Source: Streptomyces sp. SKN60
GTDB lineage: Bacteria; Actinomycetota; Actinomycetes; Streptomycetales; Streptomycetaceae
DNA length: 64,000 bases
Assembly: GCF_026236535.1 (NCBI RefSeq)
Contig: NZ_JAHTMW010000015.1
Coordinates: 1 to 64,000, forward strand
Direction of reading: 5' to 3'
In this document: positions 25,027 through 35,050 of the stretch, piece after piece
Layout of the letters: each line of letters begins with the position of its first letter
Numbering within the stretch: position 1 is the stretch's first letter
Position numbers and translations under genes: made by a program
The notes under the pieces: generated by a model
The model's input: only the letters and a program-made list of their open reading frames with translations
The model's database searches: none
What the model was told of the DNA's origin: nothing

Positions 25027-26628
25027 TCAGCAGCGCCGCAGATCCTCGACCAGGGTCCCCTGGACGGTCTTCAGGGACCGGTCGTAGCAGCCGCCGGACC
25101 CGTAAGTGCGGTAGCGCTCGGCGCTGGTGCCGACCGCGTGCCGCTGCTCGCGCGGGACGCCGAGGGTGAAGGCGGCGTCGCCGGTGTAGGTGTCGTCGAG
25201 CCGCGACCAGGACAGCCGCTCGCCGCCGCGGACGACGTCGACGGAGGCGCGGTCGCCGATGGTGAGCACCGTCCGCAGCCGGTTGCCGGCGTCGATGGTG
25301 ATCTCGCCGTCCATCGTGTACTCGCGGTGGGTGCGGGTCGCGGTCCGGCCGACCGTCACCGTCTCGTCGTCGCGCCAGGCGGCGGTGAGCGCGTCCGGGT
25401 TCTCGTCGGCGCCCCAGCGGTGCGTCGAGGTGTTCTCGACGGTGCGGGTGACCGTGGTCGAGACCCGGCCGTGCGAGGTGTTCAGATGGCCTGCGACGGT
25501 GAGCGTGTGCCCGCCGGCGGCCTCCAGCACGTCCGGCGAACCGGCCTTGTACACCACCGAGTCGCGCGGGACTCCCGCCTCGTGCCGGTCGAGGGCGCCG
25601 GTGACGACCTTGCTGCCCTCGTCCTGCCAGAGCAGCACGTTCGCGGGCACGCTCCAGCCGCTCTGCCCGGCGGGCACGCCGGCCACGGACACCTCGACGC
25701 GATGGGCGCGCCCGTCGTTGAGCACGGCGGCGAAGGGGGTGAGGTCGTAGACGACCGGCTGCACGTCGAAGGCGCGCGGGGCGGGCGTCACGTACCAGAG
25801 GAAGGGGTTGGACCAGCCGCCGGTCCACACGTGCGGGAAGGGCGCGGCGATGCCGGCGAGCTGCCCGTCGACGGAGATCTGCACCTCGCGGTACGGGCCG
25901 TCGGCGGCCTTGCAGGAGTAGGGCGCCGCGTCGGGGACGGTGAGGTACCAGAACTCCTCGCAGCCGCCGCCCGAGCCGGTGGCGTACACCTCGGCGAGGA
26001 CGCGTTCGGTGTTGCGCGGGGTGGTGAGGGTGCCGTCGGTGAGCGGCAGCACGCGGTCGGGGGTGCCGGCGGCGGGCTTCACCGGGCCCTGGGCGGTGTG
26101 GAAGGCGAGGGTGACGCGGACGTCGATGACGCCGGTGTAGGTCTCGTTGACGACGTTGCCGATGAGCATCTCGACGGGCTGGGGGCGGCTGAGGACGTCG
26201 CGGTAGCGGGTGACGTCCTTCTCGACCGTCCAGGCGATGCCGTCGGGCGAGGGTTCGGGGGTGGAGGTGCGGAGGATCTCGACGCCGCCGACGCTGAGGT
26301 GGCCGAGGCGGTCGTACTGACGCCCCTTCACCTTGCCCTCCAGGCGCAGCACGACCTTGTTCCAGCGGGTGCCGCACTCCTTGGGCGGCGCGTAACTCCC
26401 TCGGTACGGCGTGAAGTCGCGGAACTGGGCCTCGGCGAGGGTGACTTCGCAGCTGCGGGTGCCGGGGACGGCGACCGGCGGGGCGGCGGTGACCGGGTCG
26501 TGCCAGTCGGTGGTGAACTCGGCGGGCGGGGTGGGCGCCTGGTCCGCGTGCGCCGCCGGGGCGGCGAGCAGCAGTCCGGCGGCCAGGGTGAGGCCGCCGA
26601 TCATGCTCATGATCTTCCGTTGTCTCAT
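25027..26628 (-). CDS. Secreted PNGase A-like (peptide N-glycanase) protein
   Basis: 533 aa with a clear Sec signal (GGLTLAAGLLLAAPAAHA). Two beta-jelly-roll halves as in plant-type peptide-N4-(N-acetylglucosaminyl)asparagine amidase A (PF12222): CEVTLAEAQFRDFTPYRGSY, WNKVVLRLEGKVKGRQYDRL with GGVEILRTSTPEPSPDGIAW, then EVYATGSGGGCEEFWY and SNPFLWYVTPAPRAFDV. Several Cys suggest disulfides. Likely releases N-glycans from proteins in the environment. An internal ATG (MSMIGG) is an alternative start. Confidence 0.8.
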   Translation of the reverse strand: MRQRKIMSMIGGLTLAAGLLLAAPAAHADQAPTPPAEFTTDWHDPVTAAPPVAVPGTRSCEVTLAEAQFRDFTPYRGSYAPPKECGTRWNKVVLRLEGKVKGRQYDRLGHLSVGGVEILRTSTPEPSPDGIAWTVEKDVTRYRDVLSRPQPVEMLIGNVVNETYTGVIDVRVTLAFHTAQGPVKPAAGTPDRVLPLTDGTLTTPRNTERVLAEVYATGSGGGCEEFWYLTVPDAAPYSCKAADGPYREVQISVDGQLAGIAAPFPHVWTGGWSNPFLWYVTPAPRAFDVQPVVYDLTPFAAVLNDGRAHRVEVSVAGVPAGQSGWSVPANVLLWQDEGSKVVTGALDRHEAGVPRDSVVYKAGSPDVLEAAGGHTLTVAGHLNTSHGRVSTTVTRTVENTSTHRWGADENPDALTAAWRDDETVTVGRTATRTHREYTMDGEITIDAGNRLRTVLTIGDRASVDVVRGGERLSWSRLDDTYTGDAAFTLGVPREQRHAVGTSAERYRTYGSGGCYDRSLKTVQGTLVEDLRRC

Positions 26629-26794
26629 GGGTCGGCAGTGAAGCGCGGGCCCGGTGGGGCGCGCCAGAGGGCGTGGGCCCGGCTTGGCGGGATCTGTTCT
26701 GAGTTGCCGGAAAATCGTTTGCCGGGGTGTGGCGCGTGGCGCAAACCTTGAGGGTCCGGGGTTCCGAAGGCCCCGTCACGACCGTTGGGGCGTC

Positions 26795-28627
26795 ATGCAG
26801 ATCAAAGACCTACCGTACGCCGACCCAGGGGTTCCGGACGTCCGCTCGGGCTTCCGCTTCCTCCTCTGGCTCGGCCGGCGCCAGCTGGGCGCACAGCTGG
26901 CGTGCCTGTTCTGGGGCCTGCTGCTGCAGCTGGGCATCGCCGGGCTTCCGCTCGGCGTCGGACTGTCCGTGCAGGCGGTGGTGGACCGCGACGGCGGCCG
27001 GTTCGCCCTCGGCCTCGGGCTGCTGGCCGGCTGCGGCCTGGCCATCGCGGTGGGCGACACGATGGTCCACCGGGTGGCCGTGACCAACTGGATCACCGCC
27101 GCCGCCCGGGTCCAGCAGCTGCTCGCCCGCAAGACCGCGGAGCTCGGCTCCGTCCTGACCCGCCGGGTCGCGGCGGGCGAGGTCGTGGCGGTCTCCACGG
27201 CCGACGTGGAGAAGATCGGCTGGTTCGTCGAGGCGGTGTCCCGCTTCGCGTCCGCCGCCGTCGCCCTGGTCGCGGTCTGCGTCGGCCTCGTGCTGTACCA
27301 GCCGGAGCTCGGCCCGCTGGTCGCGCTCGCCGTGCCCGTGCTCGCCCTCGCCGCGCTGCCGCTCCTCCCCCGGGCCACCCGGCGGGCCGACGTGCAGCGC
27401 GAGAAGGCCGGGCGGGCCACCGAGCTGGCCTCGGACACGGTCGCCGGGCTCCGGGTGCTGCGCGGCATCGGCGGCGAGGAGCTGTTCCTGCGCCGCTACC
27501 GGACCGCCTCCCAGGAGGTGCGCCGGGCCGCCGTGCGCAGCGCCCGGATGTGGGCGCTGATCGCGGCGCTCCAGGTGCTGCTGCCGGGCCTGCTGCTCGT
27601 CGGAGTCGTGGTGTACGGGGCGCGGCTCGCGCTCGACGGGCGGATCTCGGTGGGCGCCCTGGTCACGGTGTACGGCGCGGTGGCCCTGACCCATCATCCG
27701 CTGCGCGTGTTCGAGGAGATCGCCATGGCGTACTCCTTCTCGCGCCCGTCGGCCCGGCGCGCCGCCCGGGTGCTCGCCCTGTCCCGTACGACGACCGTGC
27801 GGGCCGGGACGAACGGGACGGACGTCGCGGTGGTCGCGGTGCCGGACGGGGACCTGTACGACCCGGTGACGGGGGTACGGGCGCCCGCGGGCGCGTTCAC
27901 GGCGGTGGTGTGCGGCGACCCGGACGCGGCCGGCCGGCTCGCGGACCGGCTCGGCGGGCATCCGGCGGAGCCGGAAGAAGGGCACGCCTCGGCGCTGCTC
28001 GGCGGGGTCGCGCTCGACGAGCTGCCCCTGGACACCGCGCGGACCGCCGTCCTGGTGCAGGACAAGGACCCGGTGCTGCTCTCGGGCAGCCTCGCGGAGC
28101 TGCTCGACGTGCCGTCCTCCGGCAAGGTGCCGGCGGCCGACGCGCTGGACGCGGCCCGCTGCGCCGACGTCCTCGACGCGCTCGCGCAGGCCTCCGTGGA
28201 CACCGGCGGCGACCCGATGCGGACCCGGATCACCGAGCGCGGCCGGTCGCTGTCCGGCGGGCAGCGGCAGCGCCTCGCCCTGGCCCGTTCGCTGGTCACC
28301 GACCCGGACGTGCTGGTGCTCGACGAGCCGACCTCGGCGGTCGACGCGCACACCGAGGCGCGGGTGGCGGCCGGGATCAAGCGGCTGCGGGCCGGCCGGA
28401 CCACCGTGGTCCTGGCCTCCTCGCCACTGCTGCTCGACCTCGCGGACCGGGTGGTCCTGGTCGACGACGGCACGGCCGTCGCCGTCGGCACCCACCGTGA
28501 GCTGCTGGCCCGCGAACCCCGCTACCGGGCGGTCGTGACCCGCGAGACCGAACCGGAGGCCGCCCTCGACGGGGACCCCGACGGCGGCCTCGTCCCCCTC
28601 GACGCACTGGAAGGAGAGAGCGCGTGA
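26795..28627 (+). CDS. ABC exporter subunit 1, degenerate Walker A
   Basis: 610 aa from ATG 26795 (MQIKDLPYADPG). Six-helix exporter domain to about residue 330, then an NBD. The Walker A site is broken: the position reads VCGDPDAAGRLADRL near residue 372 and lacks the GxGKS/T lysine. The signature LSGGQRQR (about 485) and Walker B VLVLDEPTSAVD are normal. The next gene has the opposite pattern, so the two should form a heterodimer with a single complete ATP site made from the partner's Walker A and this subunit's signature. Confidence 0.88.
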   Translation: MQIKDLPYADPGVPDVRSGFRFLLWLGRRQLGAQLACLFWGLLLQLGIAGLPLGVGLSVQAVVDRDGGRFALGLGLLAGCGLAIAVGDTMVHRVAVTNWITAAARVQQLLARKTAELGSVLTRRVAAGEVVAVSTADVEKIGWFVEAVSRFASAAVALVAVCVGLVLYQPELGPLVALAVPVLALAALPLLPRATRRADVQREKAGRATELASDTVAGLRVLRGIGGEELFLRRYRTASQEVRRAAVRSARMWALIAALQVLLPGLLLVGVVVYGARLALDGRISVGALVTVYGAVALTHHPLRVFEEIAMAYSFSRPSARRAARVLALSRTTTVRAGTNGTDVAVVAVPDGDLYDPVTGVRAPAGAFTAVVCGDPDAAGRLADRLGGHPAEPEEGHASALLGGVALDELPLDTARTAVLVQDKDPVLLSGSLAELLDVPSSGKVPAADALDAARCADVLDALAQASVDTGGDPMRTRITERGRSLSGGQRQRLALARSLVTDPDVLVLDEPTSAVDAHTEARVAAGIKRLRAGRTTVVLASSPLLLDLADRVVLVDDGTAVAVGTHRELLAREPRYRAVVTRETEPEAALDGDPDGGLVPLDALEGESA

Positions 28628-30405
28628 TCCGCGTGGCACCGCCCGCCCACGACCCGGCCGCGCCCCGGTCGGCCACCACCCTGCCGGTCGCCGGCGCGGT
28701 CACCGTCCGTGGCTACGTACGGGAGCTGCTGCGCCGCCACCGGCGCGCGTTCGCCGTGCTCGTCGCGGTCAACGCGATCGCCGTGACGGCGTCGATGGCC
28801 GGCCCGTATCTGCTCGGCTCGGTGGTGGACGCGCTCACCGCCGGGGCCCGGGAGCTCCATCTGGAGCGCACCGCCGCCCTGTTCGCGGTCGCGCTGCTCG
28901 CCCAGACGGTGTTCACGCGCCTGGTCCGGCTGCGCGGCGCGATGCTCGGCGAGGAGATGCTCGCCGATCTGCGCGAGGACTTCCTGGTGCGGTCGGTGGC
29001 GCTGCCGCCGGGCGTTCTGGAGCGGGCGGGCACCGGCGATCTGCTGTCCCGGATCACCACCGACATCGACCGGCTCGCCAACGCGATGCGCGAGGCGGTG
29101 CCGCAGCTCGTCATCGGCGTGGTGTGGGCGGGGCTGCTCGTCGCCGGCATCGCGGTCACGGCGCCGCCGCTCGCGCTCGCACTGCTGCTCGCCGCGCCGC
29201 TGCTGATCACCGGCTGCCGCTGGTACTTCCGGCGCGCGCCCGCCGCCTACCGTTCCGAAGCCGCCGGTTACGCGGCCGTGGCCGCCGCCCTCGCGGAGAC
29301 CGTGGACGCGGGCCGCACGGTCGAGGCGCACCGGCTCGGCCGGCGCCGGGTCGAGCTGTCGGACCGGCGGGTCCGGGAGTGGACCCGGTGGGAGCGCTAC
29401 ACCCTGTATCTGCGCGCGGTGCTGTTCCCGGTCGTCAACCTCACCCACACCGTGGTGCTCATCGGGACCCTGACGATCGGCGGCCTCCTCGTCTTCTGGG
29501 GCCGGATGGACGTGGGGCAGCTGACCACGGGCGCACTGCTCGCGCAGATGCTGGTCGACCCGATCGGAATCGTGCTCCGCTGGTACGACGAGCTCCAGGT
29601 CGCCCAGGTGTCGCTGGCCCGGCTCGTGGGCGTGCGGGAGATCGAGCCCGCGGCGGGCGAGGAGTCCGTACGGCCCGAGGGACGCGCGGTGCGCGCGGAC
29701 GAGGTGCGCTTCGGCTACCGCGAGGGCGTGGACGTGCTGCACCGGGTGTCGATGGACGTCGCCCCGGGCACCCGGCTCGCCCTGGTCGGCCCGTCCGGCG
29801 CCGGGAAGTCGACGCTCGGCCGGCTGCTCGCCGGGGTGTACGCTCCGCGCGCTGGCACGGTCACCCTGGGCGCGGCGGAGCTGGCCCGGATGCCGGCCGA
29901 GCGGGTCCGCGAGCACGTCGCCCTGGTCAACCAGGAGCACCATGTCTTCGTGGGCTCGCTCCGGGACAATCTGCTGCTCGCGCGGGCGGGCGCCGGGGAC
30001 GCCGAGCTGTGGGCGGCGCTCGCGGCGGTCGACGCCGAGGAGTGGGCGCGGGCGCTCGACGCGGGCCTGGACACCGAGGTCGGCTCGGGCGGGCAGGCGC
30101 TCACCCCGGCCCAGGCCCAGCAGGTGGCGCTCGCCCGGCTCGTCCTGGCCGACCCGCACACCCTGGTCCTCGACGAGGCGACCTCGCTGCTCGACCCGCG
30201 CGCGGCCCGGCATCTGGAGCGCTCGCTGGCCCGGGTCCTGGACGGCCGCACGGTCGTGGCGATCGCGCACCGGCTGCACACGGCGCACGACGCCGATCTG
30301 ATCGCGGTGGTCGAGGACGGCCGGATCAGCGAACTGGGCAGCCACGACGAGCTGGTGGCGGCGGACGGCGCGTACGCAGCGCTGTGGCGCTCCTGGCACG
30401 GCTGA
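28624..30405 (+). CDS. ABC exporter subunit 2, degenerate signature motif
   Basis: 593 aa from GTG 28624, overlapping subunit 1 by four bases. Exporter membrane domain then NBD with intact Walker A GPSGAGKST (residues 389-397), Q-loop ALVNQEHHVFVGSLRDNLLL, Walker B TLVLDEATSLLD and H-loop VAIAHRLHTAHD, but the signature is LTPAQAQQ (about 493) instead of LSGGQ. Complements subunit 1. Cargo unknown; upstream gene is a secreted glycan enzyme on the other strand, without evident link. Confidence 0.9.
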   Translation: MIRVAPPAHDPAAPRSATTLPVAGAVTVRGYVRELLRRHRRAFAVLVAVNAIAVTASMAGPYLLGSVVDALTAGARELHLERTAALFAVALLAQTVFTRLVRLRGAMLGEEMLADLREDFLVRSVALPPGVLERAGTGDLLSRITTDIDRLANAMREAVPQLVIGVVWAGLLVAGIAVTAPPLALALLLAAPLLITGCRWYFRRAPAAYRSEAAGYAAVAAALAETVDAGRTVEAHRLGRRRVELSDRRVREWTRWERYTLYLRAVLFPVVNLTHTVVLIGTLTIGGLLVFWGRMDVGQLTTGALLAQMLVDPIGIVLRWYDELQVAQVSLARLVGVREIEPAAGEESVRPEGRAVRADEVRFGYREGVDVLHRVSMDVAPGTRLALVGPSGAGKSTLGRLLAGVYAPRAGTVTLGAAELARMPAERVREHVALVNQEHHVFVGSLRDNLLLARAGAGDAELWAALAAVDAEEWARALDAGLDTEVGSGGQALTPAQAQQVALARLVLADPHTLVLDEATSLLDPRAARHLERSLARVLDGRTVVAIAHRLHTAHDADLIAVVEDGRISELGSHDELVAADGAYAALWRSWHG

Positions 30406-30444
30406 GCCCGAAGGGCGCGCCGCCGCGCCCGTGCCCGTACACAG

Positions 30445-30480
30445 AAGGGGCCGCACCGGACGATCCGGTGCGGCCCCTTT
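30445..30480. terminator. Bidirectional intrinsic terminator
   Basis: Perfect 16-bp stem AAGGGGCCGCACCGGA (30445-30460) with its complement at 30464-30479 and a CGA loop; A-run and T-run on either side. Serves the ABC operon and the convergent hydrolase gene. Confidence 0.85.
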
Positions 30481-30507
30481 CCCGTACGGCTGTAAGACCC
30501 GGTACGG

Positions 30508-31299
30508 CTAGAAGACCCCGAGCGCCGAGGCCCCGCCGACGCCGCCGAGGAGCATGAAGACCGGCATGAGGACCTTCAGCTCGACCCAGCTGCCGGCCCG
30601 GAAGCGCATGCCCTTCGGCGGGCCGATCGGGTACCAGCGCTTGCGGCCGACGGGGATCGGCCACAGGATCGGGCAGCCGGAGACGGTCAGGGCGTCGCCG
30701 ATGTCGTGGACGAGGGCGCCGAGGACGATCGGCAGGCCCAGCCACAGATACTCCTGGCCGGGCTGGGTGAACAGCCAGTCCGAGCCGTTGCCGGGCTGGT
30801 CCAGGACACCGGCGAGGATCCAGGCGCTGGTGGCGCCGAGCAGCCACACCAGGACGTCGCTGGACATCCGCGCGGCCCGCCACAGCAGGCCTTCCACGGC
30901 GAGGACCAGGTGCACGAAGAGGATCGCGAGGACCGCCCAGCGGCCGCCGGTGACGGCCGCGACGGAGCAGCCGCCGCCGATCAGGACCGCCCACACCCAG
31001 GTGTGGGTGAGGGTGCGGTGCCCGCCGGAGCGGCGCGGGTCGGCGGTGGAGCGGGTGCCCTTGTAGACGGCGTACGACAGCTTGTCGACGATCTCGCACA
31101 GCCACCGGGAGACCGGCCCGAAGGCCCGCGAGATGGTGGCCGCCTTGTGGTCGAGGTCGGGTGCGAGGGCCGCGCCCGCGCAGATGAGCGCGCCGACGAC
31201 GAGAACCGGCCACGGCATCGGGTGGTCGAAGGCCGCGGCGGCCGCTCCGATCCCCAGCCAGGCCGCCGCTCCGGACAGCGAGTGCGCCGGTCCCATCAT
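30508..31299 (-). CDS. Membrane-bound metal-dependent hydrolase (YdjM/DUF457)
   Basis: 263 aa, several membrane helices. Metal-ligand motifs of the family: MGPAHSLSGAAAW at the start, APDLDHKAATISRAFG, GGHRTLTHTWVWA and ALVHDIGDALTVSGCPILWP. LexA-type YdjM proteins of this group are thought to act on membrane phospholipids; no substrate is known. Convergent with the ABC exporter, separated by the terminator. Confidence 0.85.
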   Translation of the reverse strand: MMGPAHSLSGAAAWLGIGAAAAAFDHPMPWPVLVVGALICAGAALAPDLDHKAATISRAFGPVSRWLCEIVDKLSYAVYKGTRSTADPRRSGGHRTLTHTWVWAVLIGGGCSVAAVTGGRWAVLAILFVHLVLAVEGLLWRAARMSSDVLVWLLGATSAWILAGVLDQPGNGSDWLFTQPGQEYLWLGLPIVLGALVHDIGDALTVSGCPILWPIPVGRKRWYPIGPPKGMRFRAGSWVELKVLMPVFMLLGGVGGASALGVF

Positions 31300-31475
31300 G
31301 GTCGTTTCCCGCCCCGTCTCTCGCCGTGTCGCGCCGTTTCCCGTGCCCCGGCGCCCAGTTGACGTCCGGTCGGCAGTCCGGCCGCACGGCCGGCCGACGG
31401 GTCAGCCTATCGTCCGTGATCTTCGATCCGGTGGCCGGTTCCCTCATCCGAGCGGAATCCAGGCAAGATGGGGTC

Positions 31476-33989
31476 GTGACCCTTATCGATCAGCTGCCGC
31501 CGACCGCCGACCCCGATGCCCTCTTCGAGGCCTTCTCCTCATGGGCGGAGGGCCGGGGCATCACGCTCTACCCGGCCCAGGAGGAGGCGCTGATCGAGGT
31601 GGTCTCCGGGGCCAACGTGATCCTTTCCACCCCCACCGGCTCGGGAAAGTCGCTGGTCGCGGCGGGTGCGCACTTCACGGCCCTGGCCAATGACCAGGTC
31701 ACCTTCTACACCGCGCCGATCAAGGCGCTGGTGTCGGAGAAGTTCTTCGAGCTGTGCAAGATCTTCGGCACCGAGAACGTCGGCATGCTCACCGGCGACG
31801 CGTCGGTGAACGCGGACGCGCCGGTCATCTGCTGCACCGCCGAGGTGCTCGCCTCGATCGCGCTGCGTGACGGCAAGGACGCCGACATCGGCCAGGTCGT
31901 CATGGACGAGTTCCACTTCTACGCGGAGCAGGACCGCGGCTGGGCCTGGCAGATCCCGATCCTGGAGCTCCCGCAGGCGCAGTTCGTCCTGATGTCGGCG
32001 ACGCTCGGCGACGTGTCGATGTTCGAGAAGGACCTGACCCGGCGCACCGGCCGGCCCACCTCGGTGGTCCGCTCGGCGACCCGGCCGGTCCCGCTCTCGT
32101 ACGAGTACCGGCTCACGCCGATCACCGACACCCTCACCGAGCTCCTGCAGACCAAGCAGGCGCCGGTGTACATCGTCCACTTCACGCAGGCGCAGGCGGT
32201 GGAGCGCGCCCAGTCGCTGATGAGCATCAACATGTGCTCGCGCGAGGAGAAGGACGCCATCGCCGAGATGATCGGCAACTTCCGCTTCACCACCAAGTTC
32301 GGCAAGAACCTGTCCCGTTACGTCCGGCACGGCATCGGCGTGCACCACGCGGGCATGCTGCCGAAGTACCGGCGTCTGGTGGAGAAGCTGGCGCAGGCGG
32401 GCCTGTTGAAGGTCATCTGCGGTACGGACACCCTGGGCGTCGGCGTCAACGTGCCGATCCGCACGGTGCTGTTCACCGCCCTGACCAAGTACGACGGCAA
32501 CCGGGTGCGCACGCTGCGGGCCCGGGAGTTCCACCAGATCGCGGGCCGGGCCGGCCGGGCCGGCTTCGACACCGCCGGTTTCGTGGTGGCGCAGGCGCCC
32601 GAGCACGTCATCGAGAACGAGAAGGCGCTGGCGAAGGCCGGCGACGACCCGAAGAAGCGCCGCAAGGTGGTCCGCAAGAAGGCCCCGGAGGGCTTCGTCG
32701 GCTGGACCGAGAGCAGCTTCGAGAAGCTGATCGCCGCCGAGCCGGAGCCGCTGACCTCTCGCTTCCGGGTCACCCACACCATGCTGCTCTCGGTGATCGC
32801 GCGCCCCGGCAACGCCTTCGAGGCGATGCGCAAGCTCCTGGAGGACAACCACGAGCCGCGCCGCAACCAGCTCAAGCACATCCGCCGGGCCATCGCGATC
32901 TACCGCTCGCTGCTGGACGGCGGCGTCGTGGAGCAGCTCGACACCCCGGATGCCGAGGGCCGCACGATCCGGCTGACCGTCGACCTCCAGCAGGACTTCG
33001 CGCTCAACCAGCCGCTGTCGACCTTCGCGCTCGCCGCGTTCGACCTGCTCGACCCGGAATCCCCCTCGTACGCCCTCGACATGGTGTCGGTGGTCGAGTC
33101 GACCCTGGACGACCCGCGGCAGATCCTGCACGCCCAGCAGAACAAGGCGCGCGGCGAGGCGGTCGGCGCGATGAAGGCCGACGGCGTCGAGTACGAGGAG
33201 CGGATGGAGCGGCTCCAGGAGGTCACGTACCCGAAGCCGCTCGAAGAGCTGCTCTGGCACGCGTACAACGTCTACCGGAAGTCGCACCCGTGGGTCGGCG
33301 ACCACCCGGTGTCGCCGAAGTCGGTCATCCGTGACATGTACGAACGGGCGCTCTCCTTCACGGAGTTCACCTCTTTCTACGAGCTGGCGCGCACCGAGGG
33401 CATCGTCCTGCGCTATCTGGCGAGCGCGTTCAAGGCGCTCGACCACACGATCCCGGACGACCTGAAGACGGAGGACCTGCAGGACCTGATCGCCTGGCTG
33501 GGCGAGATGGTGCGCCAGGTGGACTCCTCGCTGCTCGACGAGTGGGAGCAGCTGGCCAACCCGGAGCTGGAGTCCGCGGAGGAGGCGCAGGAGAAGGCCG
33601 ACCAGGTCAAGCCGGTCACCGCGAACGCGCGCGCCTTCCGGGTGCTCGTGCGCAACGCGATGTTCCGGCGGGTGGAGCTGGCGGCCCTCGACAACGTGGC
33701 CGAGCTCGGCGAGCTGGACGGCGAGGCCGGCTGGGACGCGGACGCGTGGGGCGAGGCGATGGACGGGTACTGGGACGAGTACGACGACCTCGGTACGGGT
33801 CCGGACGCGCGCGGTCCGAAGCTGCTCGCCATCGAGGAGGACCCGGCGCACGGCGTCTGGCGCGTCCGGCAGACCTTCGCCGACCCGAACGGCGACCATG
33901 ACTGGGGCATCAGCGCGGAGGTGGACCTGGCGGCCTCGGACGAGGAGGGCCGGGCGGTCGTGCGGGTGACGTCGGTCGGCCAGCTGTAG
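31476..33989 (+). CDS. Ski2/Mtr4-like DEAD/DEAH RNA helicase
   Basis: 837 aa from GTG 31476; an upstream extension of the frame is rejected as it overlaps the promoter region and GTG gives the usual N-terminus. Motifs: ANVILSTPTGSGKSLVAAG (I), APIKALVSEKFFELC (Ia), VVMDEFHFYAEQDRGW (II, DEFH), LMSATLGDVSMF (III), VHHAGMLPKYRRLVEKLA, CGTDTLGVGVNVPIRTVLF (V) and REFHQIAGRAGRAGFD (VI). The C-terminal half is the DUF3516 region characteristic of actinobacterial members. Probably acts in RNA turnover. Confidence 0.9.
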   Translation: MTLIDQLPPTADPDALFEAFSSWAEGRGITLYPAQEEALIEVVSGANVILSTPTGSGKSLVAAGAHFTALANDQVTFYTAPIKALVSEKFFELCKIFGTENVGMLTGDASVNADAPVICCTAEVLASIALRDGKDADIGQVVMDEFHFYAEQDRGWAWQIPILELPQAQFVLMSATLGDVSMFEKDLTRRTGRPTSVVRSATRPVPLSYEYRLTPITDTLTELLQTKQAPVYIVHFTQAQAVERAQSLMSINMCSREEKDAIAEMIGNFRFTTKFGKNLSRYVRHGIGVHHAGMLPKYRRLVEKLAQAGLLKVICGTDTLGVGVNVPIRTVLFTALTKYDGNRVRTLRAREFHQIAGRAGRAGFDTAGFVVAQAPEHVIENEKALAKAGDDPKKRRKVVRKKAPEGFVGWTESSFEKLIAAEPEPLTSRFRVTHTMLLSVIARPGNAFEAMRKLLEDNHEPRRNQLKHIRRAIAIYRSLLDGGVVEQLDTPDAEGRTIRLTVDLQQDFALNQPLSTFALAAFDLLDPESPSYALDMVSVVESTLDDPRQILHAQQNKARGEAVGAMKADGVEYEERMERLQEVTYPKPLEELLWHAYNVYRKSHPWVGDHPVSPKSVIRDMYERALSFTEFTSFYELARTEGIVLRYLASAFKALDHTIPDDLKTEDLQDLIAWLGEMVRQVDSSLLDEWEQLANPELESAEEAQEKADQVKPVTANARAFRVLVRNAMFRRVELAALDNVAELGELDGEAGWDADAWGEAMDGYWDEYDDLGTGPDARGPKLLAIEEDPAHGVWRVRQTFADPNGDHDWGISAEVDLAASDEEGRAVVRVTSVGQL

Positions 33990-34020
33990 TCCCGTAGCGG
34001 CGCCTGAAGGAGGACCAGAG

Positions 34021-34884
34021 GTGACCAACCCCGCCGAGAGGCTCGTGGATCTGCTCGACCTGGAGCGGATCGAGGTGAACATCTTCCGTGGCCGCAGCCC
34101 GCAGGAGTCGCTCCAGCGGGTCTTCGGCGGGCAGGTCGCCGGGCAGGCCCTGGTGGCGGCCGGGCGCACCGTGGACGACGAGCGCCCGGTGCACTCGCTG
34201 CACGCCTACTTCCTGCGGCCGGGCCGCCCGGGCGTGCCGATCGTCTACCAGGTGGAGCGGGTGCGCGACGGGCGGTCCTTCACCACCCGCCGGGTGACGG
34301 CGGTCCAGGAGGGCCGGACGATCTTCAATCTGACGGCCTCCTTCCACCTCCCGGAGGAGGGCGCCTTCGAGCACCAGCTCCCGCCGCGCCACCTCACCGA
34401 CCCGGAGAGCCTGCCGAAGCTCCCGGACGAGATCCGCGACCACCTGGGCGCCCTGCCGGAGGCCCTGGAGCGGATGGCCCGCCGCCAGCCCTTCGACATC
34501 CGCTACGTGGACCGGCTGCGCTGGACGAAGGACGAGGTCACCGGCGCGGACCCGCGCAGCGCAGTGTGGATGCGCGCGGTGGGCCCGCTGGGCGACGACC
34601 CGCTGGTGCACACCTGCGCACTCACGTACGCCTCGGACATGACCCTGCTCGACGCGGTCCGGATCCCGATCGAGCCGCTGTGGGGCCCTCGGGGCTTCGA
34701 CATGGCGTCCCTGGACCACGCGATGTGGTTCCACCGCCCCTTCCGCGCCGACGAGTGGTTCCTGTACGACCAGGAGTCGCCGATCGCGACCGGCGGGCGC
34801 GGCCTTGCCCGGGGCCGGATCTACGACCGCGAGGGGCAGCTGCTGGTGTCGGTGGTGCAGGAGGGCCTGTTCCGGAAGCTCTGA
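34021..34884 (+). CDS. tesB: Acyl-CoA thioesterase II
   Basis: 287 aa double hot-dog protein. GTG 34021 follows GAAGGAGGA. Family segments: FGGQVAGQALVAAGRTV, HSLHAYFLRPGRPGVPIVYQ, GRSFTTRRVTAVQEG, ALTYASDMTLLD (catalytic Asp), SLDHAMWFHRPFRADEW and the end GRIYDREGQLLVSVVQEG with Gln. Hydrolyses medium and long acyl-CoAs. Follows the helicase by 31 bp. Confidence 0.93.
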   Translation: MTNPAERLVDLLDLERIEVNIFRGRSPQESLQRVFGGQVAGQALVAAGRTVDDERPVHSLHAYFLRPGRPGVPIVYQVERVRDGRSFTTRRVTAVQEGRTIFNLTASFHLPEEGAFEHQLPPRHLTDPESLPKLPDEIRDHLGALPEALERMARRQPFDIRYVDRLRWTKDEVTGADPRSAVWMRAVGPLGDDPLVHTCALTYASDMTLLDAVRIPIEPLWGPRGFDMASLDHAMWFHRPFRADEWFLYDQESPIATGGRGLARGRIYDREGQLLVSVVQEGLFRKL

Positions 34885-35050
34885 AAGCTGGAGCTGGTCA
34901 GAGCCTCGGTCCCCGCCCTGCCGTACGTGGCGGCGAGGCGTTCGGTCAGGGCGTCCGGCGAGAGGGTGCAGCCCTGGGCGCCCCGCCCTTCGAGGGCGAA
35001 CGACGCGACGGCGCACTCCAGCCGGGCCACGGACTCGGCGTCCGCGCCCC
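34885..35050 (-). pseudogene. Unidentified minus-strand fragment
   Basis: Minus-strand reading from about 35,030 gives ARLECAVASFALEGRGAQGC then TLSPDALTERLAATYGRAGT and runs into tesB antisense, so the natural end is missing. Protein-like composition, but no family recognised. Part of a scrambled stretch of partial genes. Confidence 0.3.
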
